Source of the DNA: CAZFAP01 sp964516325
GTDB taxonomy: Bacteria > Auribacterota > JABMQX01
Assembly (NCBI GenBank): GCA_964516325.1
Contig: CAZFAP010000112.1
Span: 1-16,591, forward strand
Direction: 5' to 3'
Length of the DNA stretch: 16,591 nucleotides
The translations under genes were made by a program, and so were the position numbers. Every line of letters starts with the position of its first letter. The first letter of the stretch is position 1. A model generated the notes under the pieces. That model did no database searches. It was not told the origin of the DNA and saw only the letters and a list, made by a program, of their open reading frames with translations. Below are positions 1-7,985 of the stretch, in pieces.

Positions 1-100
1 TGACTGAAAAACGGAGCTTCTCCTCTATGACTCACTACAAAGTGCGGAAGTCAGGTTAGTGACTTGTCGCTGGGACCAAAGTAGTCGTTCCGGCAGGTTG

Positions 101-157
101 TGCCTTTGTGCCTTGGTGGTGAGATCGCCATGGGGACCACAAAGGCACGAAGACACC
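101..157. repeat. Degenerate inverted repeat downstream of the glycosidase-like gene
   Basis: The arm TGCCTTTGTGCCTTGGTGGT (101-120) is nearly the reverse complement of the sequence from 136 (ACCACAAAGGCACGAAGACA). The word set (caccaaggcacaaaggcac) is a low-complexity repeat I know from intergenic DNA of environmental genomes. Its place just past the stop of the minus-strand gene would allow a hairpin in that gene's 3' UTR, but there is no T-tract, so I do not call a terminator. The rest of 1-244 shows nothing that I can support. Confidence 0.45.
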
Positions 158-244
158 AGTCTCCGGGGAGCCAGCCCGGACCCGCCGGGAAAGAGAGTTC
201 CACCGCGCTCGTCTGTCGGGCGGGGACGAGCGGGCCTGATCTGT

Positions 245-1900
245 TCAGCGGCGTTCGTTTTGCGCAGTGAGGGCGAGGAGGGAGCGCGGAGGGATCGTTG
301 CGCGGACAGTGAGGCCCTTTAGCTCGCAGGAGACGCCGTCGTCCATGGGTTTGAGGGGAATGACGCAGAAGATATAGGGACCTTTTTTGGTGAAGGTCAC
401 TTCGGCGGGGGCGTCGTTGAAGTTCTCGATGACGACGAGGTCGTCGGAGTAAAGATAGAGGGCGACTTTGGAGGGGGCGGAGAATTCGATGCCGAAGGGG
501 GCGAGGAGCGGCTTGCGAAGACCATCGAGCTCTTCGCACGTCAGCTTGTAGAGGTCGCGCGGCTCATCGCCCACTTTGAGGACGTACAGGTTCCGGGGAC
601 TCGAGTGCTTGCCTTCGGCGAAGATGGGGTCGGCAAAATGGTCTTCTGCCAAATGACTCGTCATGAGCACGGGCTTTCCGGCGCGCAGCATCTGATCGAG
701 CTTGGCGCTGAAGGCGGGATCAGCGAGTGCGTGCTGGGAGAAGAAGGCGGCTTTGGCGTCCGGGTCAATTTCCGCTGCGGGGACGAGCGGCAAACCGAGC
801 ATCCCCACGAAATCGAAGATGTATTCTTCTCTCTTCGCAGGGCTGCCTGGCGGCTTCGGGGCGTGAATGCCGACGATGGATTTGCCGTGGACGAGGTTGG
901 CGAGTTGAAAAAGCGCGGGGATTTCCTCTCGAAAGCGAGCGACGTTCGCTGCCCCTCCTCTATCCTGAAGGGAGCCATAGCAGAATAGGAGCGCATTCCT
1001 TGCCTGGCCTAAGATGGTCTGGCGAGCTTGCTCGACATACGTCGGGGGGCTTGTTCCGTAGGGGTCAAACCATCCGCCGCCGGTTTTTTCCTTGCCGATT
1101 TTTCCGAGCCACTGCATGATGAAGTAGGACTCGTATTGTGCTTTTCGTCCCCAGCGACCATTCTCCGGGTCGCGCGATTCCGTCCCAACCCAGATTAAAT
1201 CGAAGTCCGCGGTTTGTCGGACAACGTCGTAACCCCTCTCGTGAAATTTGTCGTACCACTGGGGATATTTGATGATGATTTTCGCCTTCGGGTTGACTTT
1301 CTTCGCGGCAGCGAGAATCCTCTTTCGCGACACATCGAGCATCAGGTCACAGCGAAAGTCCGCCCACGAGCGAGTCCCTCTCGCTTTCTCACATTGCTCG
1401 CACTGGCAATCCGTGAAGAGGAAGTCGTCAATCATAATCTCGTCGAACATGCTGGCGGCGTACTCGAATTCGCTCTGAAGCCTCTCCTGAGTCGGGAGAT
1501 CGGTGTAGCAACAGATCTCGTTCCAACCGCTGACCGACTTTTTGCCAAGACGCGTCGTGGTGATGCAGCCGGAAGCCTCGATTCCCTCCTTCCGAAAGCG
1601 GTCTCTTGCCCTTTCGAGGGCAGCGCGGTCGGCGCGGTAGCCGTCGCGGAAGGATTCGATGAAGACCTTCGTCACGGCAGTCTCTTTGCACCAGCGAACG
1701 GCTTTTTCGAGACCTTCATCGCCTGAAAGATATTGGCGAACGTTCTGGGCGGTGAAGAGCGTCGAAAACCGAAACGTGTCCCTGTTCTTGAGGGCGAGTT
1801 CCCATGGGGCAGGAGGCTCGCTTTGGGTGGCGGCCGGCGGGGAGAAAGTAAGAGAGAACAGGAAAATCGCCAGGACGATGGGGAGCATTCGCGTTGTCAT
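245..1900 (-). CDS. Secreted glycoside-hydrolase-like TIM-barrel protein
   Basis: The product is a predicted exported protein of 551 aa. A Sec signal peptide covers residues 1-25 (MTTRM, hydrophobic LPIVLAIFLFSLTF, then AATQS). The central part reads like a (beta/alpha)8 glycosidase barrel: a beta-strand ending in two acidic residues (DEIMIDDFLF, about residues 152-161), followed by a CxCxxC cluster (DCQCEQC) and later IIIKYPQWYD and DLIWVGTES strand ends. Residues ~340-450 look like the flavodoxin/GATase-like domain of GH42-type enzymes, and the C-terminus (PRSLLALT) like a beta-sandwich. Substrate and catalytic residues cannot be assigned. The start ATG overlaps the stop of the upstream permease remnant (ATGA), and a GGAGG lies about ten bases upstream. 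This gene is last in a minus-strand run with two transporters' remains and a methyltransferase. An uncharacterised non-enzymatic barrel is the main alternative. Confidence 0.75.
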   Translation of the reverse strand: MTTRMLPIVLAIFLFSLTFSPPAATQSEPPAPWELALKNRDTFRFSTLFTAQNVRQYLSGDEGLEKAVRWCKETAVTKVFIESFRDGYRADRAALERARDRFRKEGIEASGCITTTRLGKKSVSGWNEICCYTDLPTQERLQSEFEYAASMFDEIMIDDFLFTDCQCEQCEKARGTRSWADFRCDLMLDVSRKRILAAAKKVNPKAKIIIKYPQWYDKFHERGYDVVRQTADFDLIWVGTESRDPENGRWGRKAQYESYFIMQWLGKIGKEKTGGGWFDPYGTSPPTYVEQARQTILGQARNALLFCYGSLQDRGGAANVARFREEIPALFQLANLVHGKSIVGIHAPKPPGSPAKREEYIFDFVGMLGLPLVPAAEIDPDAKAAFFSQHALADPAFSAKLDQMLRAGKPVLMTSHLAEDHFADPIFAEGKHSSPRNLYVLKVGDEPRDLYKLTCEELDGLRKPLLAPFGIEFSAPSKVALYLYSDDLVVIENFNDAPAEVTFTKKGPYIFCVIPLKPMDDGVSCELKGLTVRATIPPRSLLALTAQNERR

Positions 1901-2268
1901 AGCAGGAGGTCCTCCGGGTTCGGCTTTTTGGTCGTTGTGCCTTCGTGCGGAGAAAGAAGGTAACAGCTTTCGGTAAGCCAGTAAACAAGCGCCCCGGCCA
2001 GCAGGATGCCGGACGAGACGAGCAGGGCGATGGGCTCTGTTGCGAGGGCGTACGAGATGGAGCTACAGGCCATGAAAACACCACAGGCGCAAAACATAAC
2101 CGTCGTGATGGGGTGGCCGCTGACCCGATAAGGGCGCGGAGTCTGGAGCTCTTTTCGCCTGAGCACGAACACGGACAGTCCGGCGCCCAGGAAGAACATC
2201 CGGACCACCGGATGACCGCGAGGTCTCCGGCGGGAGAAACTATCTGTCTGCCCACCTGCAAGGGACAT
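1897..2268 (-). pseudogene. C-terminal remnant of a second APC-family permease
   Basis: Downstream of the intact permease, an open frame encodes what looks like the last two membrane segments of another APC transporter: FFLGAGLSVFVLRRK, then the family-typical PRPYRVSGHP loop, then two hydrophobic segments and a short polar tail ending PNPEDLLL. It aligns with the end of the intact neighbour (GFAGLTAAAVVVLRVRD, RPFRVWGYP) but is clearly divergent, so it is not a recent duplication. Upstream of about 2200 the frame turns non-membrane-like (SFSRRRPRGHP), while another frame reads GDLAVIRW, suggesting a frameshift as well as loss of the N-terminal ~85%. The start given (ATG at 2268) is nominal and lacks a convincing ribosome-binding site. 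Its stop overlaps the start of the next gene (ATGA), as if the old operon junction had been preserved. A functional two-TM protein is possible but less likely. Confidence 0.6.
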
Positions 2269-2288
2269 ACACGTGCTCGCGGAGGCGA

Positions 2289-3659
2289 TCAAGGCCGCTT
2301 GCGAAAAGTAGCGACCTGAACGGCGTACACTACGGCGCCGACCGCCAGGATGACAACCGTGGCGACAGCGTTTTGTGTATGGTTGTGCAAATCGGCGCGG
2401 ACCACCGAGGCGCACATCCCCAACGAAGCCACGACAAAGAGGATAGGTATCACGGGGTAGCCCCACACGCGGAACGGGCGCTCCCGGTGGGGATCGCGCA
2501 CTCGCAGGACCACGACCGCGGCGGCCGTCAATCCGGCAAACCCCCAGTAAGCCAGCCCGGTATAAAGAAGGAGGCTGAAAGGTTCTTGTAAGGCCAGAAT
2601 TGCTACCACAACGAGCATTCCCAGGATTGCGAGGCTGCGAACGGGTGTCTTGGTTCGCGGGTGTGTACGCGCGAACCAGCGGAATAAAGCCTGGTCGCGC
2701 CCTGTCGCGTACGCGATCCGCCCGCCCGTGAGAGCGTAGCCATTCGCGGCGCCGAACGTCGAGATCATCAGAGCGAGATCGAGGACCTTGCGTGCTCCGG
2801 AGCCCAATGCTCGGTCCATGGCCACAGTAGCCGTCACCCCAGCAGTGCTGGCTATCTCGGAAGGCGAGAGAATTGCCAGATAGGCGGCGTTGACCATGAC
2901 GTAGAGGAGGGCCACCGTCCATAGACCCCCAAGAATGGAGCGCGGCAGGTTCCTCTCGGGATTGATGACCTCCTCGGCCACGAACGGGGATTCCTCCCAG
3001 CCTCCAAAGGTCCACATGACCGGAATCAGTGCCGCGCCAAACAACAGCAAAAGCGAGCCGCCCTGCTGCTGCGCCGGTTTAATGGCGACCGGGTGCAAGT
3101 CAAGAAGTCCCATTGCGAACGTCGCTCCGACTCCAACAATAGCGACCAGGCAGAATATCTTCGCTGCGGTCAAGAGGTTCTGGACCGTCGCCCCTGAGCG
3201 AAGCCCTGCTATATTGACTGCCATCACCAGTGCCACGACGGTGACCGCGATAGTCTTCGTCATCCACGGTGACCCTTTGAGGTCCAGCTCCAGGAAATCG
3301 GCGCAAAAGCTGGAGAAGGCAACGGCCAAAATCGCCAAGGTGCCCACCTGCGTTATCAGAAACTTGGCCCAGGAATACAGGAAACTCACCAGCGGCCCGT
3401 ACGCGCGGCGTAGAAACACATAGATGCCTCCCGTGTGCGGGTAGGCGGCGGCGAGTTCGGACAGGGAAAGGGCGCCGCAAGCGGCGATGGCCGCCCCGAT
3501 AATCCACGCGCTCAGAATCCAGGCGCGGCTCGGCAAACGAAGGGCCACCTCGGACACAAAAAAGAAAATCCCGGTGCCGATCATGCAGCCAGCAATCAGC
3601 GCGCTTGCACTCCACAAACCAAGCACTCTGTGAAATTCGCAGTCTCTGCCTTGTTCCAT
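2289..3659 (-). CDS. APC-superfamily amino-acid/polyamine permease
   Basis: This is an inner-membrane secondary transporter of the amino acid-polyamine-organocation superfamily, 456 aa with about 12 hydrophobic segments, full length for the family. The unwound TM1 motif GCMIGTGIFF lies at residues ~24-33, the TM2-3 region SLSELAAAYPHTGGIYVFLRRAYG follows, and the conserved FGGWEE...EEVINPERNLPRSI stretch is at ~218-242. The C-terminal PFRVWGYPVIPILFV loop is also typical. I chose the ATG at 3659 because it is preceded by AAGGAAGAGGG at good spacing and places TM1 correctly; an upstream ATG at 3731 would add 24 polar residues with no family support. Substrate is unknown. It follows the methyltransferase by about 150 bases and precedes the tail of a lost paralogue. 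Confidence 0.93.
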   Translation of the reverse strand: MEQGRDCEFHRVLGLWSASALIAGCMIGTGIFFFVSEVALRLPSRAWILSAWIIGAAIAACGALSLSELAAAYPHTGGIYVFLRRAYGPLVSFLYSWAKFLITQVGTLAILAVAFSSFCADFLELDLKGSPWMTKTIAVTVVALVMAVNIAGLRSGATVQNLLTAAKIFCLVAIVGVGATFAMGLLDLHPVAIKPAQQQGGSLLLLFGAALIPVMWTFGGWEESPFVAEEVINPERNLPRSILGGLWTVALLYVMVNAAYLAILSPSEIASTAGVTATVAMDRALGSGARKVLDLALMISTFGAANGYALTGGRIAYATGRDQALFRWFARTHPRTKTPVRSLAILGMLVVVAILALQEPFSLLLYTGLAYWGFAGLTAAAVVVLRVRDPHRERPFRVWGYPVIPILFVVASLGMCASVVRADLHNHTQNAVATVVILAVGAVVYAVQVATFRKRP

Positions 3660-3811
3660 CTCCCTCTTCCTTACAACGGGGTCTTGCGGAAGCCACTCGA
3701 CTCGCTGAGCCGCAAGCCGCGGTCTCGGCATTCAAACGCTTCGCGGCATTGGCCTGTTTGGATGCACGCGGGGGTCAGCTCTCCTGCTTCTCCGTTGCCG
3801 CTTCGACGCCA

Positions 3812-4618
3812 TCAACGTTTCTTGAGCGTGACGCTGATGCCGGCGCCGCTCTCACGCACGAAAATCGTTTCCAGGTCCGCACTCGTGGTGATGGCCTTGA
3901 GGTAATCCTGCATGCCCCCCGCCATACTGGTGTTATGGGCCAGGATGAGTCCCCCCGGACGTACCAGCGGCAGGAGCTTATTGAAGTAGTCGAAGTAGCC
4001 TTCCTTGTCGGCGTCGAGGAACAGGACGTCAATCGGCTCCTTGAGGTTCTTCACCGTCTCGTGGGCGTTGCCCTCCACGAGCGTCACGATTGGGTCCGCG
4101 CCCGCTCGCTTGAAGTTCTCCCGGGCCAGAGACGCGCGATTCCGGTCAATTTCGTGTGTCGTCAGCTTGCCCCCCGTAGTCCGCAGCGCCAGGCAAAACC
4201 AGATGCCCGAGTAGCCGTTCGAGGTGCCGACCTCCACAACGTGCTTGGCGCCTACCGTCTCCGTGAGGAGCCTCAGCACCCTGCCGTCCTCCGGCGAGAC
4301 GTTCATCATGCCTCTTGACTGATTCTGGTACATATCCTCGAGCACGGCGAGGATTTTCTTCTCGGCATCCGACTTCGGTATCGTCCGAGTCTCTACGGGC
4401 GACGTACTGGGCCCCCCTCTCCCGGGCCGGCCTCGACCGCGCGGCATACCTCGCGGCGGCCCTTCCATACCCGCTGGCTGGCTTTCCGTCGCTTGCTGGA
4501 CGACCTGGGCGCCCCCACCCACCTGTGCTTTCGGCTCGCTGGCCTTTTCTTCGGCCGCGACCGTCAACAAGCTCGCCGCCATCACAATCGCGACCAGAAT
4601 CTTCCACGTGGTTTTCAT
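3812..4618 (-). CDS. Class I SAM-dependent O-methyltransferase with signal peptide
   Basis: The protein has 268 aa. Residues ~80-268 form a complete COMT-like O-methyltransferase domain (COG4122/Methyltransf_3 type): motif I VVEVGTSNGYSG at 127-138, the acidic ribose contact HEID at 155-158, the LDADKEGY metal/SAM motif at 201-208, LVRPGGLIL at 218-226, and HN at 228-229 where many relatives have DN. The unusual part is the N-terminus. MKTTWK followed by a hydrophobic segment and an AxA-like site (TVAAEE, ~18-23) is a classic Sec signal, followed by a Gly/Pro/Arg-rich linker (~50-72). The start at 4618 is supported by AAAGGAG eight bases upstream; longer frames would run into intergenic palindromes. 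The family normally acts in the cytoplasm on catechols or similar, so the location and methyl acceptor are open. It is first in the minus-strand run. Confidence 0.88.
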   Translation of the reverse strand: MKTTWKILVAIVMAASLLTVAAEEKASEPKAQVGGGAQVVQQATESQPAGMEGPPRGMPRGRGRPGRGGPSTSPVETRTIPKSDAEKKILAVLEDMYQNQSRGMMNVSPEDGRVLRLLTETVGAKHVVEVGTSNGYSGIWFCLALRTTGGKLTTHEIDRNRASLARENFKRAGADPIVTLVEGNAHETVKNLKEPIDVLFLDADKEGYFDYFNKLLPLVRPGGLILAHNTSMAGGMQDYLKAITTSADLETIFVRESGAGISVTLKKR

Positions 4619-4813
4619 TGGGACTTTCTCCTTTCCAAATCGGATTGCCGTTTTTCTCTTTTGGTCTTCCTCCGCTGCATTTTCGCGCCTGCAGCCACCT
4701 TCAAACACGGAGTCCATTCCGCCGTCAACAAGAATCTCGCCTCCGTCGTAATCCCTCAGCCTTGGGCGGACAACGAAGCCCCAGAGCGGAAGCCGGGTCA
4801 GAAGGAAAGTGGC

Positions 4814-5230
4814 GCCACGCTTTTGGCGTGGCCCGTGGAGAATCATGGGCAAGATGCCCATCCCACAACGAAACCTCCACTTCTGTCATCCGGGGCGATG
4901 CCCCCCCTGCCCGAACGTGCGGGGTTACCCTCGCTCGTAACACCTCACTTTCGGGAGGGACTCACCGCAGTCCCTCACGAACTTCCTCGACCACGGGACC
5001 ATGAAAACAGTGGCGGCATCGTTACACTTCAGTTGGGGATCAGCCAGCCATCGCGTGATGCGCCAGCGGCATGCTGGCGCCACGAGACCAGTCCCCCCGG
5101 GCTACGGCTGCCGGCCGTTAGTGGCGCCATCGGCGCCATTAGGCACGGGCTTCAGCCCGTGGTCCGCGTTCCCCCCGCAACCTTCCTCTCGCAGCCGGCT
5201 TTAGCCGGGCTTCTCGAACCCATGGGGTTC
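4814..5230. repeat. Cluster of at least eight short palindromes
   Basis: Perfect or near-perfect hairpins follow each other: GCCACGC/GCGTGGC (4814-4832), ATGGGC-AAGAT-GCCCAT (4845-4861), GGGGC-GAT-GCCCC (4892-4904), GAGGGACT/AGTCCCTC (4955-4976), GCGCCAGC/GCTGGCGC (5060-5080), TGGCGCC-ATC-GGCGCCA (5122-5138, extendable with wobble pairs to 5118-5142), CACGGGC-TTCA-GCCCGTG (5144-5161) and GAACCC-ATG-GGGTTC (5216-5230). An imperfect AGCCGGCT repeat lies at about 5193-5208. The sequences differ from each other, so they are several families of REP-like elements rather than one tandem array. Function is unknown. Confidence 0.75.
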
Positions 5231-5533
5231 ACCCCGTTCCCAGCCCTCAACAGTAGCCACACCCCGCGGCCCCACAACGCCGGTTTGGAGGATAGAGGGC
5301 GCAGGGGCGTGGGTTTAGCCTCTCTGCGTTCTCGGCGTGCTCTGCGGCTGCATCCCTGTCCCAGGGACACTTGGGAGCGCCGATGGTCTTCGCCACCCAT
5401 GGCCGAGACCTTACGGGAACGGCTTCTTTTATTCTTGCCTTTAACGGATAGCGATAGTAGGTGGTTTACTTGGCATCGGCGGCCTCGCGCACGAATAGAG
5501 AGCCGACTCCGTGTGGCGGACCGAGCCGCAGGG

Positions 5534-5542
5534 TGATATAAT
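5534..5542 (+). promoter_or_regulatory. Possible extended -10 promoter element
   Basis: TGA-TATAAT matches the extended -10 consensus (TGn-TATAAT) exactly, but no -35 is visible at 17 bases. If used, transcription would begin near 5549 and cross about 400 bases before the HAD gene. It may be a chance match. Confidence 0.3.
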
Positions 5543-5763
5543 GGATTCATAAGCGGTGAGAGGTGGTTTTGGTTTCGGGTTCGCCGGATGCGATGGAACC
5601 GTGCCTCGGCGTGGCGCCGGCTGCTGGAATCGGCGTGTCGTGAATCCGGCGGGATATTGCCGGAATACGGCAGGCGCGGGGCGAGTTCCGGTTCAAGCCG
5701 CAGGCGCCTTGGTGCATGATTTCACAAGTACGATGACGTATTGAGAACTTACCGGTTGTTTTT

Positions 5764-5790
5764 GGACAGGATGGACAGGATGAACAGGAT
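5764..5790. repeat. Three tandem 9-bp units (GGACAGGAT)
   Basis: GGACAGGAT, GGACAGGAT and GAACAGGAT lie head to tail. This short word is a frequent intergenic repeat in environmental bacterial genomes. I see no link to either flanking gene. Confidence 0.7.
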
Positions 5791-5947
5791 TTGGAGACTA
5801 CGAGGCGAAGGCACGACGACTTCAGCGCACACGAGATGATCTGCCCAACATCCGTTTATCCGGTAGTCCTATCCAACAATACGTCACCAAATCTACGAAT
5901 CGGAGCACGCAGTGGTCCGCTGAACGGCAGAGCGGTAGGGCATGAGA

Positions 5948-6649
5948 ATGGCAATCTCAACGGTCATTTTCGATTTCGGAAGCACAATCATCAGGGAAGA
6001 GGGCTTCGACCTCGAGGAAGGGATGCGTTTTCTTCTTTCTCGTGCTGTTGTTCCAAGCGGTGTTGGGGAGAAAGAGCTTCGGGAGTTTGATGAGAAGGTC
6101 TTTCCCGACATGCTCGAGCGCAGGCAGTACAGCGGTCTCGATTTCAAGTTGACGCAGTACCTCCATCTCCTCCAATTTTGCCTGGGCATCCGCTTCGATG
6201 GAGACCTCGATGAGATTGCCTTCGGCTGCTGGCTTCGGGAATACAGGCCGCGACTCGAGGACGGCGCCGTTGAGTGCCTCCGGGACTTGCGGGGGAAAAA
6301 CATCAAGGTTGGACTTCTCTCTAATACCATTCTTTCCGGCAAGTCTGTGGAGCTTGGATTGAAACACCTTGGGATTCACGGGTTCTTTGACGGGGTGCTT
6401 TGCTCGTCGGACGTGGGATACCGAAAGCCGAGCGACTTGATTTTCCGGGCCATCTTGGGGCTTTTGAACGCCAAGCCAGAGAGTTCGGCGATGGTGGGGG
6501 ACAACCTTCAGGATGATATTGGCGGTGCGGCGTCCCTGGGAATGACGACGGTGTGGTACAATCCGGGGCGCCTCGCGGGTTGCGAAATCAAGCCCGATCA
6601 TGTGGTGTCAGACCTGAGGTCAGTGGCGCGCGCTTTGGACTTGGTCTGA
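5948..6649 (+). CDS. HAD-superfamily (subfamily IA) hydrolase
   Basis: This is a 233-aa cytoplasmic phosphatase-like protein with a Rossmann-type HAD core. Motif I is FDFGST (nucleophile Asp9, Thr13), motif II GLLSNT (Ser125), motif III the Lys of YRKPSD (Lys160), and motif IV MVGDNLQDDIGGA (about 182-194). Residues ~20-95 form the helical C1 cap of subfamily IA. In motif I the second Asp, the usual acid/base, is Gly (DxG instead of DxD); this 'DFGxT' variant is common in uncharacterised HAD proteins, so catalysis may be weak or different. Two in-frame ATGs exist. The one at 5948 has TAGGG seven bases upstream; the one at 5942 is too close to it. The gene stands alone after the repeat-rich spacer. 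The substrate is unknown. Confidence 0.85.
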   Translation: MAISTVIFDFGSTIIREEGFDLEEGMRFLLSRAVVPSGVGEKELREFDEKVFPDMLERRQYSGLDFKLTQYLHLLQFCLGIRFDGDLDEIAFGCWLREYRPRLEDGAVECLRDLRGKNIKVGLLSNTILSGKSVELGLKHLGIHGFFDGVLCSSDVGYRKPSDLIFRAILGLLNAKPESSAMVGDNLQDDIGGAASLGMTTVWYNPGRLAGCEIKPDHVVSDLRSVARALDLV

Positions 6650-6725
6650 CCTGCGACCGGGCGTTTTCAGGAGGCAGCTGACCGGGCAATTGCGAAAAGC
6701 CGCGGTGATTCAGGGTCGCTCTGGC

Positions 6726-6731
6726 TATAAT
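6726..6731 (+). promoter_or_regulatory. Candidate -10 box for the DUF3179 gene
   Basis: A perfect TATAAT lies about 105 bases before the start codon at 6837 in the only spacer between the HAD and DUF3179 genes. No good -35 sits 16-18 bases upstream, so this rests on the -10 match and the position alone. Confidence 0.35.
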
Positions 6732-6836
6732 GAAAATGTACGCTCGGAGGCACGGTGCGAGATGCTTTTCCTCGGCTCGTTGTCGAGAAGGTCGTTTTGC
6801 GAATGACGGACAGAGCGACTACGGCGGAGTGAAGCG

Positions 6837-7985
6837 ATGCTGCGACGCACGAAAATGCTGATTGTTGGCTACTGCATCGGCGGGTTGGCAATCCTCGCCC
6901 TTGCTGTGGGGATAGCTCTTCAGTTCACGGACTGGTTTCGACACCCGGAGCAGTTCGAGAAGCTCGGTCACCATCACGCCCACGAGGAGGAAGTGAAGCC
7001 GCCGGAGACTTCCCCCGCAGAAACGTACGTTCGGGACGGCAACCCTTATCTCAAGTCCCCTTTCCTGAAGAAGGATTTCGATGTGACGCAGTCGTCGGTG
7101 GATTTGGGGGAGATACTCCTCGTCAATCTGAATCCCGAGAGTTTTCCTGAACTGGCAGAATTGCAGTCCGTCCCAGCCCAGGAGGCGGCCATCCCTGACG
7201 AGGACGGCGTTTTGGGAGTCAGCGTGGAAGGCGAGAGCAGAGCCTATCCCGTCAGAATGCTCAATTATCACGTGGTCTTGAACGACGTGTGCGCGGGAAG
7301 GGAAATCGCCATCGTCTGGGACCCGCTCACCATGACCGCCAAAGTCTTTGACCGAGGCGTCAGGGGGAGCGATGGACCCCAGCAAGCGCTTACCTTTCAC
7401 AACCTGGGCCTCATTTATAAAGGAGGGCTTCTGCTCTGCGATGGCGATACAGGAAGCGTTTGGTGGCCCCCGGAAGGAAGATGTATAGCCGGGAAGCTGA
7501 ACGGGACGACTCTCGGCGACCGCGCTTTTCTCCTTGTCTCCTGGAAGGTCTGGAAAGAGCGCCACCCCGTAACCACCATTCTCTCGCTGGACACGCCGTT
7601 CCGGGGCAAATATGCCGCTCAGAATCCTTACGACGCTTATTATGGGATGCAGGAGTTGCCCCTGCCTGCCGAGGGATGGGGGGGCAAAGAAAGCCCCTTC
7701 CGGTGGAGTGAGCCGGTCATCGCTCTGGAGCGAAACGGCAAAGCGAAGGTGTACCCGTTTTCCGTGATAGGAAAGGTGCAGGGGGGAATCGAGGATACGT
7801 TCGCCGGGCAGAAGGTCGTAATTAAGAGACCTGAGCCCGGGCCCCCCTACCCCACCGATGAACAAGGCGGGGAGATTCGGTACTCTTTTGGCGCGTGGTT
7901 TCTCTGGACCGTACGATACCCCGAGGTGGAGGTTTATCGGGCTGAGAAGCCGAAAAATGGCAAGCCGGGCACCGGGAGCAGATGA
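6837..7985 (+). CDS. Membrane-anchored DUF3179 protein
   Basis: The protein has 382 aa. One N-terminal membrane segment (about 8-29) is followed by a short His/Glu-rich stretch (HHHAHEEE, 45-52) and then a DUF3179 domain (about 120-355). The domain shows AYPVRMLNYHVVLNDV, then LTFHNLGLIYKGGLLLCDGDTGSVWWPPEGRCIAG, then SWKVWKERHPVTTILS, all matching the family pattern. Where many relatives carry a Cys-containing CPL(C/T)GTAVVF motif, this copy has WDPLTMTAKVF with no Cys. The function of DUF3179 is not established as far as I know. The start is supported by GGAG seven bases upstream. The anchor and the N-in orientation (MLRRTK) imply an extracytoplasmic domain. Confidence 0.87.
   Translation: MLRRTKMLIVGYCIGGLAILALAVGIALQFTDWFRHPEQFEKLGHHHAHEEEVKPPETSPAETYVRDGNPYLKSPFLKKDFDVTQSSVDLGEILLVNLNPESFPELAELQSVPAQEAAIPDEDGVLGVSVEGESRAYPVRMLNYHVVLNDVCAGREIAIVWDPLTMTAKVFDRGVRGSDGPQQALTFHNLGLIYKGGLLLCDGDTGSVWWPPEGRCIAGKLNGTTLGDRAFLLVSWKVWKERHPVTTILSLDTPFRGKYAAQNPYDAYYGMQELPLPAEGWGGKESPFRWSEPVIALERNGKAKVYPFSVIGKVQGGIEDTFAGQKVVIKRPEPGPPYPTDEQGGEIRYSFGAWFLWTVRYPEVEVYRAEKPKNGKPGTGSR

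Larger units (their letters stand above)
4619..5947. other. 1.3-kb non-coding, repeat-rich spacer
   Basis: No open frame here has a recognisable domain, a ribosome-binding site or coding-like composition. The stretch separates the divergent methyltransferase and HAD genes and contains the palindrome cluster listed next. It also holds a degenerate repeat at about 5318-5351 (tctctgcgttctcggcgtgctctgcgg type), an odd palindrome TGTCCC-A-GGGACA near 5360, an inverted TCCGGC/GCCGGA pair at 5645-5664, a candidate extended -10 element, and three tandem 9-mers at 5764-5790. It looks like a graveyard of small repeats rather than a gene. Confidence 0.6.

Noticed and set aside
244..245. Rho-independent terminator at the left inverted repeat (101-157)
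   Set aside because: The arms pair imperfectly and no T-tract follows on the minus strand.
1897..3015. 372-codon minus-strand frame overlapping the APC permease
   Set aside because: Its first two thirds are an out-of-frame reading of the intact permease. Only the last ~85 codons are permease-like, and those are reported as the remnant.
4814..5230. CRISPR array
   Set aside because: The repeats are palindromes of different sequence with irregular spacing, not identical direct repeats with unique spacers, and no cas gene is present.
4493..5536. Long plus-strand open frame of 347 codons
   Set aside because: It runs antisense into the methyltransferase and then through the palindrome cluster. 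Its translation is Pro/Arg/His-rich with repeat-derived words and no domain, and it lacks a ribosome-binding site.
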